Source: Melampsora larici-populina 98AG31
Taxonomy: Eukaryota; Basidiomycota; Pucciniomycetes; Pucciniales; Melampsoraceae
Reading direction: 5' to 3'
Assembly: GCF_000204055.1 (NCBI RefSeq)
Contig: NW_006768792.1
Span: 212,560-276,559, forward strand
DNA length: 64,000 nucleotides
Position 1 is the first letter of the stretch. Each line of letters starts with the position of its first letter. A program made the translations under genes and the position numbers. This document shows positions 54,918 to 64,000 of this stretch, piece after piece. Under the pieces are notes generated by a model that did no database searches, had not been told where the DNA came from, and was given only the letters and a program-made list of their open reading frames with translations.

Positions 54918-57680
54918 ATGGTTGTCAGTAAACTGAAGAGAGCCCAACGCGCACGCCGATTAGCAGAACGTCAAAGAATTGATCAAGAGGCTCAAATTGT
55001 GATGTTTATTGAAAATGAGATTGCGGACACTGAAGATGAAGATGAATTTGATGATCAACTGCAAGAAAGACTATGGCCAGTTTTCACAAATCGTGATACT
55101 TCCACCTCCACTCTAGGGAAACGTAGGAACCGGTTTGGACAAGCAATACGGCATTACAACCAACCTGTGGCGCATTTGGATCCATCAAATAAAAAGCTAG
55201 TCCCCAAGCCTGAACCCAAGCAGACCCGACATAACCGCCAACAGAAGGCTCGACAAGCTGTTGGAAAAAATATCACATTCATGTCAAACTGGGTAATCAA
55301 GGAACCACAAGTTGCAGATCCAGATCCAGCAAATAAACCAGCACCTGTGGATATCTATGAGATTGAAGATAGTGATCAGGAAGAACATAGTGGTGATTGG
55401 GTAGACTCGGACATCAACAATGACGGTCAGCATACAGAAGACAAGGCTGAAGCTGCCAATGTCCCTGCCGATGATGGATCTTTAGTCTCAGTTGAAGAAG
55501 ATTGGTACAATTCATGGGTAGATGATCAAGTTGACAGATATCGATCAAAACCAAAGAAATCCAAGAATGATTCTTTGATTCCAGAAAAGCTGCAGAAGAT
55601 CAAACAGAAGGTTGAAGATGATTGGGTGGAGTTGAACGAGGCTATTACAAAAGCAACCAAAGAATACAAGCGGTTACATACAGAAAGCAAGAAGTTCAAG
55701 TTCCCTTCCCTAATGTTGGATGAGCTTCGAGAATACAACAATCGAAAACACGAACTAGCAAGGTCTGGCGTGAAGTCTGCTGCCACCAACGCCTCGATTC
55801 TCACGGCTCAGTCCTCATGCCGCCGTCTTCCTTCTCCAAATCCACAATTCAGCTCTGGAGTTGGACGAGCCAAGAAAATCAGATTTCAAGCAAATCATCT
55901 TCTCAAGAATGGAGTACTATCATTTTCGAAGACTGGACATGCAACACAACACAAATCTATGCTTGATGACAAGCGTGTGGCCGAAGCCCTCTTGAGCTGG
56001 ACATCAACCAAAAAGCCTGGCGAGGTGTGTACAAAGTATTCAATATTTTCAACTTGCATCATGTTGACCACTCACTCTCTTCAGGTTACCCCTCGAAGCT
56101 TTCACAAACACACCAATTCTATCCTACCCAGTTGTGGATATGATCAAACAATCTCACAAATGACAGCTTATCGATGGATGTATAAGCTAGGCTATTGACC
56201 TCAGGAATACTCGAAATCAATATACTTTGATGGCCATGAGCGGGCAGATGTGGTTGCATCAAGAAAAGTATTCATCGAGGAGGTTGAAAAGCTGCGAATG
56301 CTCTCAAGAGAATACCATGGAGACGATCTTGATCAATTCTCTGAGGTGGATCCGAAGGTATTGGGGAACGCCCGCGAGACTGTCTTTGTTTATCACGACG
56401 AGTCTACAGTACATGCACAAGAGCGCCCAACTCTTTCTTGGTTATTACCTGGTGTAACCGAGCTACGATCCAAGAACAAAGGTAGACTGATACACATCTC
56501 AGACTTTATACTTGAATCAACCGGTCGACTTGTTTTATCCCCCGAGTTCATCAAATGTCAGTCTTCAACACCATCTGTAACCGATGCTGCGGTGGTCATC
56601 CATCCTGGTACCAAAGGAGATCCGTGGTGGGACATGTCTCAGCTTATTGATCAGATCAAGACACGAGCCCTACCAATTTTCGATCTTCTCCACCCCGATA
56701 AGCAAGGGGTCTTTGTTTTTGATTGCTCTTCTGCCCACGAAGCCTACGGCCCTTCGGCTCTACGAGTACAGAATATGTCCTTGTCATCTGGAGGAAAGCA
56801 AGGTATGCTTTGAGATACTATCATTCCATCTGACGATTCTTGGATCCCCGAATCTCTACGAGGGAAACCCCAGACTATGGTATTCTCACAAGACCATCCC
56901 GATCCCACTTTATCTGGAAAAGCGAAAGGGATCAGAGTTGTATTACAAGAGCGAGGCTTATGGAAGCATTACGAAGATGAGGCTCGGAACCTTGGAAGGC
57001 CAGCACTACTTCACAAGTGTGCTGACTGTCGTCTTTCAGGAATCGCTCGAGATGCTCAGATTCGATCTCGTTGTATCATTCAGGAAGCCGAAGCTCGCGG
57101 GTACTTTGAGATGGAGCCAGCCAATCTATCCACCACATCACAACCCTTCCCTCGATCCGACTGTTGCTGGTCTAAGATACTCAGCTTACAATCAGATTTT
57201 CTCCATGAAAAACCACTCTTGCAGATGGTCATTGAAGAAGCCGGGCACCGATGCCTCTTCCTACCCAAATTTCACTGCGAGCTCAACCCGATCGAGCTGT
57301 TTTGGTCCTTTATCAAAACTGGTGAGTCTTTCCAACACCTCCTGTAAACAACAATACATAAGCATCTAATCGTGCTTTTGTTTGATAGAGTTCCGAAACC
57401 ACAGTCTCAGTTGCAAGACATTCAAGGAAGCTCAAGATCTCTTTGAGCGAGTTAGGAAACTCTGTCCGTTGTCAACAATCAGAAAGTATTTCCGAAAGAT
57501 TGATCGGCAACACTCAGCCTATAAGTAAGTCACTGAACCCATCTCTTTCTACAAACTCGAAGCACCTCTTGACCCTTTTGTCATTTCAGGGCTGGCCTAA
57601 CTGGAGCTGCAGCTCATAACATCGTCAAAAAGTATCGATCCCACCGCCAGATCCCAGCAAATGCGTTTCAGAAGGTTTGA
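54918..57680 (+). pseudogene. DDE transposase (IS630-Tc1/mariner-like), two TGA stops
   Basis: Exons 54918-56024, 56085-57321, 57389-57524 and 57590-57680 read in one frame apart from TGA at 56196-56198 and 56811-56813. The N-terminal 350 residues are basic then acidic with a coiled-coil-like Lys/Glu region. A helix-turn-helix-like segment (TISQMTAYRWMYKLGY) follows. The catalytic domain has YFDGHERADVV, VYHDEST (Asp), VFDCSSAHEAYGPSAL (Asp), and GHRCLFLPKFHCELNPIELFW (Glu). This is a common basidiomycete transposase type. An upstream in-frame ATG at 54801 is less likely than the one at 54918. The C-terminus is complete. Terminal repeats were not identified. Confidence 0.87.
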
Positions 57681-58307
57681 TGTCTGTATGGAGTGACGTA
57701 AGCCTTACGCTAGGTATCTTAAAGGCATAAACTAGCCTCTTATGTACATAGCATAGGCACTTAAGCACCTAAAATAAGTACTTAAGGCTTAAGATACTCC
57801 CCTTATGCCGGTCCCAAATGTTGATGTGTTTGTGAAAACAAAAATAAAAAATTGTGTCCAGTTGACTTATCCTTTTAGGTGTGAATTAAGCACATCCTCC
57901 TTGTACCAGTGAGCATGATTTGAGCCCTAATGATATTGTACTATTACCTCAACTTTGGGGTCAAAAGCTGAATTTTTTTTGCAGGGAAGGGGGTAGTACA
58001 GCTTTGACGTTACAGACTGTATGTTCAAAATTAACGAGCACTCCCAACCAACATAAACATAATCTAATCTACTTCGGTGGACAAGGGTCACAGGACTTAA
58101 AATTAGTATGGAGTCATGGTGAGTATTACTCTACAGTCGTCATCACCATCGTCATCACCATCAAAGCTCTTTAATTGGGTTCCCGCGAAACAATCGAGCC
58201 GCTTGACCCCGGACTTTGCACTATTGGGATCTAAGTGGGCCAACAAAAGTTGCATTTTTGAACCTTTGAGGTATTAGAAGTTTGACATGAAACTTTTTTC
58301 TAATTAG
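57681..58307. other. 3' flank of transposase
   Basis: No gene. Tandem-like TTAAGCACCT and AAGTACTTAAGG words at about 57756-57800 may belong to the transposon end. Confidence 0.4.
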
Positions 58308-58464
58308 GGTGTTCAAACCTGTGCAAGAACTGTGCAAGACCGACGTGCAAGATCCGTGCAAGATCCGTGCAAGATTTTTTGTGCAAGGTCCGTGCAAGTT
58401 CTATTCATATCTTGCACAGAACTTGCACAAAACTTGCACGAATTAATTTTGAAGTTTGAATACC
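58308..58464. mobile_element. small foldback/MITE built from GTGCAAG heptamers
   Basis: Ends GGTGTTCAAAC (58308-58318) and GTTTGAATACC (58454-58464) are inverted with one mismatch. Inside, seven GTGCAAG words start at 58321, 58332, 58345, 58356, 58367, 58381 and 58392, and three inverted CTTGCAC words start at 58411, 58422 and 58433. The spacing is mostly 11 bp. A target duplication is not clear. Confidence 0.7.
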
Positions 58465-58974
58465 ATAATCATTCCCCATAACCCATACTTTCTTGAGGCC
58501 AACCAGCAATGAAATCCATGCTTTTGGGGTGATTTACATTCAGACTGGTGAAAAGATTGATTGAGATTCCTTGCCGCACTGTACAACTTACTTCAAAGAC
58601 AATGAATCAGTCAACTTTAAAGCACTATGTAGTTCTCATCCAATCTCATATTTCAAGGGTTTGTTCTACTTCACTATTTACATATTTTTCTTTGAAATAA
58701 AAATTGTTTGTTTTAGAAAAAGCCCTCTCCTAACCCATATTTTGCCCCAGAATAGGATTCATGGGTTATCAGAGAGATCTTGATAACACATACTCCATCA
58801 AAACCCATACGTTGTGGTGTAATTAGTCTACACTGATTACTAGAATGTATGTATCAAGTTTGTATGGTATTGCGGGTCAAATTGTCAAAGTTAAGACTTG
58901 AGAAAAATTTCAAATTTCCTCTTACAACAATTCATAATGCTTATCTGCTCATCAATAGCATGTTATGTTACTCG

Positions 58975-59500
58975 TATCACATTTGCCTTACACCATGGGA
59001 TTTATTGAGTTCAAACCCCTATTGAGCAGAATTGTGGTGTCCAAGTCCACCACTTGGCGCAATTGCGGATCTAGTTCACATTATGTTCACATTACATTCA
59101 CAAGTTTCCCTGGGTTTGCTCTGATAACCCTTTGTCACAGGACATATACATACAAAGGCCCCTTTGAGACCGTCAAGTGTCTTTCATATTACATTCCCTG
59201 TCCTCTCTCTTTACGCTTTCCATAGACATGCCTTCAGTAATGTTTGGAAAATCCAGATTTGATGACTGTGGCATGTTTAAATCCAATGGAGTCAGGATTG
59301 AGAAGGGTGAAGCCCGACCCGTCCTGAACCTGTCAGCCCACGCGATAACAATTTACAGTGTGAGGGAAACTTGTGAACCTAATGTGAACAAGCTGTGAAC
59401 TAGATCCGCAATTGAGACAAGTTGCGGACTTGGACACTGCAATTCTTCTCAATTGGGTTTTGAGCTCAATAATAATACCTGTGGTGTTAGTAGGGCAATT
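58975..59500. mobile_element. MITE with very long (over 130 bp) inverted repeats
   Basis: 59022-59115 and 59360-59455 are inverted copies, sharing GTGTCCAAGTCC, CAATTGCGGATCTAGTTCACA, TTCACATTA and TTCACAAGTTTCCC. Weaker pairing continues outward (TTATTGAG.TCAAA, TTGCC.TAC.) to about 58975 and 59500. The exact ends and target duplication are uncertain. No transposase. Confidence 0.8.
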
Positions 59501-59709
59501 GTAATTTCACGTGTACACATGAACAACAATCAATAAAGAAGGCCAATTGAAAATCTATAAAAACTCCTGCCTATTATGTTTTAGACAATTACACATGAAC
59601 ACCAAAGAACAAATGAGGCCAAATGAAAAGAAACTTTTCAAGATAACACAAAGAGGTACAGGTATACAGGGATTTTGTGTATGATAAGTAGGCAGCGGTG
59701 TGGTGAGCA

Positions 59710-61035
59710 AGATCTCTACTTAAGCAAAAAAATTAAAAATTATGTGAAAATTCGTGTTTTTGGTCAAAGGCAAAATTATTATTGAAGTTATTAGTCATCA
59801 AGGGTATCAAAGTTGATTCAAAATCTTCATTTCATTAACTTTCAAATCATATATTTACATAATCAATTGATAAGAACATTTAAGAGTAAAGAAAAATTCA
59901 AAAAGATCAATAAAAATAGTATAAGAGTGAAAATCAAATTAAGAGAATTAGTAAGAAGGGATTTGAGGAAGAAGAACATTTAGTTTGGATCTTTAGGAAT
60001 GGAAAATGTTATGAAAAGAATGAAAGAAGAAGAAGAATATTAAGAAAGTTGGAGAAAAATTCGAAAATATGGGTATGAAAGATTGGAAAGTGGTTTTGAG
60101 GTTATTATTATAAGAGATATTGGTTCAGGAAGGTTTTATTGTGAAAGAGAAGGATAACATTGGTCATCAGCAACTTTAATCATGAGGATTGATAAGGGAG
60201 GTGTGAAGTTATTCAAGAAAAGGGAAATTTTGAAGAAGGGTACTATGCTATTAATTCCTGTGTAGTGATGTCATTGATGGATTGATTGCGCCAAGAGTTT
60301 TTCAAATTGATTTTAATGCTGTGTGATTGATTGGAGTGCTGTGGAATGATCTTTTGATAGAAGAAAAATCATTATTAGACGTGAAAATAGTCAAAATTCA
60401 TCAAAATTGGAGGTTTTTAGTTAATTACATATGGTAAAACTTGTAAGAATTAGGTGTGTGGTAGTTCATTCGACGCAGAATCATTGGTTTCATAATGTAC
60501 AACCTTTAAATCATTAGTAACAGAGGAGTAGTGAAAAAGGTATAAGGCAACAAAGAAACTGGAGTGAATTTCGAATTTGGAGGTTACATGTGACATTTAC
60601 ATGACAAAACTTTATTTTTTCAATCTGTACAACTCAATAACTTATTCATCACACATCAGAAATAGGTGATATGGGGGTGATAAATGATCAGTATCACGAG
60701 GGCTATCAAATGAGCTATAGTAATCCAAAATTGAACAACTTTACAAAAAATTCGTAATTCCAAAAATGGATTTCAGCTATGAATATTAGGGAAAAATCAC
60801 CTGTATTCATCATAAGAAGATCTGTTAATCATTTATTCACATCAATTGATCAAATTCACGCCTTGAATCATTACAAACAATAATAATAATGACACCATAT
60901 GGTTACATTGGAGGATTTTCTGTTGATTTTGACGGTTTTTGAGGGTTTTTGGAGGTTGTTGACCATTGTTAAAGGTTGTTAGAGGGTTATATACTATTGT
61001 TAGGGATTTTACGGGCCTTTGTTCCCCTTTTTACT
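59710..61035 (-). repeat. dispersed repeat, copy B (inverted partner of 18.2-19.8 kb)
   Basis: The reverse complement matches copy A along its length at moderate divergence. It lacks the 411-bp MITE: near 60355-60385 the sequence corresponding to the target (AATGATTT) occurs once. No coding potential. Ends are approximate. Confidence 0.75.
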
Positions 61036-62146
61036 CATCTTATACTTTTGTTAGAGTGTTTTTAATCATTATTAAATTACTTTAGCAGTACTAAGTTTAC
61101 TAAATTGCCCCTTTACATCAAAGGAGAGATTTCTTTACGTGTGATAAGACTACAAGTCTTCATTGGAATAACAATCAAACTGATTGTTGCTTTGTTAGTA
61201 ATTAAAAGTTGTGTTTTGTTGTGTTCAAATTGGAATAACACTACAATAGTGTTGAGATTTCTTTATAACTAAAAATCACGGGAATAATACTTGAATTAAG
61301 TATTGAGACAAATTTCTCTGGTGCCTTATCCCAAAGAATTCAGCAAAACCCCGTGTTGATTCTTTCAAAGAGGCAGTCTTAGGCAACTTCTACTAGTTAG
61401 TTATATTAGTAGATTATCCCTCTTTAAGCTCTGTAAAGCTCTTGTTGAGCTTCAAGTTCTACAGCGGCTTGTATACATTTGCTGCATCTAGAGTATGTGC
61501 AATCAAAGCTTTAGCCTCAGTTGATTTTCCAAGTCTCATTTCATCAGCCAGTATTGAAGCTCAAGGACTGGAGGGGCAGTTTGTTGATCAGTTGCAATGA
61601 ATGCCTCACCACAAAGAAAGTTGATCAGGATTTAAAGTCAGCAATCCTTTTGGAGTGCCATAAAAATTTGAATGTAGAATTGTGTGGATCCTCTTGATCA
61701 TGTAGAAATCCAAGGCCCTGCTGGTGATGTGGTCTGAGCTGAGAGGTCACTAGACTGACTTGAGTGACTGGTATTAGATCAGATCAGCTAGGAATAGCTT
61801 CAAGCCTTGCAAGATCATTAGTAAAGATGTGGCTAAACCAAAGGATAAGTTCATGTCCCCACTTTTTATTTTCTCCCCAGAATCATCATTCATTACCATT
61901 TGACTATCAAATTACGAGTATCAAATAGTAACAATACTCAATTACCCTCCAATATATTCAAATATGAATTCTTCAACAAATCAATTCCTAGCTTGTCTGT
62001 GCTAGTAGTGTCTACTTCTAACTTGTCAGCTTAACTTTGGCAGTCACTGTATTTGGGCATCCTTTCAATTCTCTAATGCACATATTCATTCCTGACCAAC
62101 AACAACCCTACCCACAAATAAGCCTTGTTTTCCCTGATGGAAGATG
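61036..62146. other. AT-rich spacer without recognisable gene
   Basis: No ORF of note. Repeated AATAACA...CAAACTGATTGTT and GGAATAACAC words at 61170-61240 suggest old repeat sequence. Confidence 0.4.
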
Positions 62147-62148
62147 TA

Positions 62149-62314
62149 CAGTCAACTCTGATATAACCAATAGCTGTCAAAACCAATAATCTTGGCAAAA
62201 CCAATAATTTTTGGCCATTTTTTTAAAATTTTCAGTGAAGTTGGCTCTGGAAAAACCAATACTCCGTGAAAACTAATACAATTTTTTGGGTATTGGTTAT
62301 ATCAGAGTTGACTG
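62149..62314. mobile_element. pogo/Fot1-like MITE, 166 bp, 24-bp TIRs, TA target site
   Basis: The first 24 bp from 62149 (CAGTCAACTCTGATATAACC...) are perfectly inverted at 62291-62314. TA flanks both sides (62147-62148 and 62315-62316). Termini beginning CAGT.AACTCTGATATAAC are characteristic of the pogo/Tigger/Fot group. Internal AAAACCAATA words repeat. Non-autonomous. Confidence 0.92.
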
Positions 62315-62316
62315 TA

Positions 62317-63359
62317 TAGGCTTTTTACTGCCTGGTCTCAAACCATTTCTGCTAGACATTCTAGGAAATCAAGTGGGACTACATAAAACCAAGCCATCTG
62401 GTGGATGGAATCCAAGTTATTCACCTCATCACAATGAATCAACCTTCATCAGCAGCTCTGTTACAGCCCACAAGGTATCAGGAATGATACAATTCAAAGT
62501 TACTAGCTTAGTCTCCAATCTATGCTTCAAATGTTTGAATTCAAAGTTACTAGTGTGATCTGTATCAAATCATTGGAGACCAAACATTTGAAGCCCAGAC
62601 TCTAGAATTTTCAATCAGAATTGAACTGCTGTGCTCCTCATGAAATATTCCTTCAAACCTTCAAAATAAAAAACACCACAGCCGCTTCAAAGTTGAGTTT
62701 TTGAGTTCCATGTGATCAAGGACCTGTAACTGCATACCAACCTCCTTGACCCTTATCATCCAACAAGGGTAAACATGCCACTTCAAGTGCAAATGCATCA
62801 GCATGTCAAGCCCAGTGCAAAGTCAAATTGTTGTTAGACTGAGTAGAATTCTAAGCTTTCTGGAATTGAGTGCCAAGGTGATTGGCATCCAATACACAGC
62901 TGATTCCTGCTACCACCAGTTGAATTATTCATGGCATCCTGGTTCTATTCAATATCAAAATGTTAACATTCTTATTTCATCATGGCTAGCTATGTGAAAT
63001 GGAGAGAAAATATTGCTTGGCCCTAGAGTCTGAGGAGGCTCAGAAAACTGGTGGTGGCTTACTTGAGTACTCTGGAGAGAAGCCTTATAAGGGTAAGTGG
63101 ATAATATTGCCTCAAGTATACACATAAAAAACTAACAAACACACATCAATCAATGATCATCGATTGTCATTTGGGCTCTTGTTTTGTAGATGCTCCACAA
63201 AAACTACAATCCATATCAGTCACTCACATATTACATCCTTGTATATTTCTCCACCATCAATCTTCATTGTCACCCAAATCAGCTATCAGTTTTGGTCTAT
63301 TGAATGTTTTCGAATCAAACCTAACTTTTTATTACACCGGAAGTTTATCTCAAAGGACA
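62317..63359. other. spacer with small inverted repeat
   Basis: CTTCAAATGTTTG at about 62524 and CAAACATTTGAAG at about 62582 are inverted, and TTCAAAGTTACTAG occurs twice near 62492 and 62540. No gene is recognised. Confidence 0.45.
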
Positions 63360-63367
63360 GCACTATT

Positions 63368-63470
63368 TGGCGCCCGGTCAAAAAAACTGTCATGCCCGCT
63401 TTCAAAATATAAAGCGGGCACAACTTATTTTCCGCCCGCTTTGATCAAAGCGGGCAGCAAAAACGGGCAA
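63368..63470. repeat. cluster of GCCCGCTTT palindromes
   Basis: It includes a perfect 22-bp palindrome at 63434-63455 with half-site GCCCGCTTTGA. A neighbouring stem GCCCGCTTT ... AAAGCGGGC lies at about 63393-63418, and GCCCG and CGGGC words flank both. Probably a foldback element. Confidence 0.85.
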
Positions 63471-63711
63471 ATTTCAAATTTCGAATTCTACATTCTACAT
63501 GAACATGAAAAGAGAAAGAGAAAGAGATGATCGATCATCTTTCATCGTCTCACAATGTAACTTTTCTCACGGATCACTAGAATTACAATTTTCAATTTCA
63601 AGTTCGAAGGGAAGGAAAAGAAAAGTAGAATATCAAGTTGTAATGTAATGTAACTACTGAGTTAAACACAGGAAAGACAATACATGAGGACAGCACCGCA
63701 CAACAGCAACC

Positions 63712-64000
63712 TTACAACTCTATGCAAATACTTCCTTTCTGTGCCGCTTTTCCCACCTGCTTTTGGGCAGCCCAGCCATCCATCTGACCTTGGAACTTTT
63801 TGATCCAAGTCAGCATACTAGTACTTTCAAGTGTTGGCGTGTTGCGATGACGGCCAAAAACCTCTGGAAGTGGCAAACGAGATGGGTCTTCCGCACCCAA
63901 GGTGCAAAAGTGTTTGCCATTGATGAAGGCCAGTAATATGGGAGCATTGTTGTTCGGCTGGGTGCGATAAGGAAAGAATGTTTGGCAGTGGCCTTCTTTC
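63712..64000 (-). CDS. C-terminal part of a protein, possibly OTU-protease-like; gene continues beyond the window
   Basis: The minus-strand frame is open from the window edge to a stop at 63712 and encodes about 95 residues: CQTFFPYRTQPN, APILLAFINGKHFCTL, then LPEVFGRHR and a basic helical tail. The FFP.RT..N..PI....NG.HF pattern resembles the C-terminal His region of OTU-type or MULE-linked cysteine proteases (typical TYFPLR...HFV). This is a weak pattern match. The 5' part lies outside, so neither start nor introns can be judged. Confidence 0.45.
   Translation of the reverse strand, partial: KEGHCQTFFPYRTQPNNNAPILLAFINGKHFCTLGAEDPSRLPLPEVFGRHRNTPTLESTSMLTWIKKFQGQMDGWAAQKQVGKAAQKGSICIEL

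Noticed and set aside
1..64000. CRISPR arrays, bacterial operons, rRNA or tRNA genes
   Set aside because: Spliceosomal introns show a eukaryote. The tandem repeats found are minisatellites without spacers, and I saw no convincing tRNA or rRNA sequence.

Overview
This is a eukaryotic, fungal window and most likely comes from a rust fungus (Pucciniales, Basidiomycota). The genes are split by many short GT-AG introns of about 45-130 bp. The sequence is AT-rich and crowded with transposons. It holds a fungal P-type H+-ATPase, a TET-like 2OG-Fe(II) oxygenase, a KDZ-type transposase fragment, an alpha-kinase-like gene and two small secreted cysteine-rich proteins, a mix typical of rusts. I cannot name the species.

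Layout. 0-3 kb: four-exon gene of a basidiomycete-type hypothetical family. 4.3-5.6 kb: five-exon OB-fold-like gene. 5.6-9.2 kb: no intact gene, but a reversed Helitron relic and degenerate tandem repeats. 9.2-13.7 kb: Helitron Rep-helicase broken by one frameshift and two TGA stops. 15.5-17.7 kb: TET-like oxygenase gene interrupted by a 100-N gap that looks spurious. 18-22 kb: nested MITEs. 23.3-26.9 kb: plasma-membrane H+-ATPase in 11 exons, the clearest housekeeping gene. 27.6-36.5 kb: nested TIR elements, a Ty3/gypsy 3' fragment with its LTR, and a KDZ transposase fragment. 36.5-40.3 kb (minus strand): alpha-kinase-like gene and an upstream degraded gene that may be its N-terminal part. 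41.5 kb: small secreted protein. 42.0-48.1 kb (minus strand): a full-length Ngaro-type tyrosine-recombinase retrotransposon with split direct repeats. 48.9-50.0 kb: FAR-17a/AIG1-like membrane protein gene. 51.0-51.6 kb (minus strand): second small secreted cysteine-rich protein. 54.9-57.7 kb: DDE transposase with two TGA stops. 58.3-63.5 kb: several MITEs and one arm of a large dispersed inverted repeat whose partner lies at 18.2-19.8 kb. 63.7-64 kb (minus strand): 3' end of a gene that leaves the window.

How the parts relate. Ten premature stops in the decayed genes are all TGA, and each fits an arginine CGA that lost its CpG by a C-to-T change. This suggests past CpG methylation of transposons in the genome, which also carries a TET-like (5-methylcytosine-oxygenase type) gene here. 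Ordinary cellular genes (H+-ATPase, FAR-17a-like) and the two candidate effectors sit as islands between elements. One candidate effector ends only about 260 bp from the Ngaro retrotransposon.
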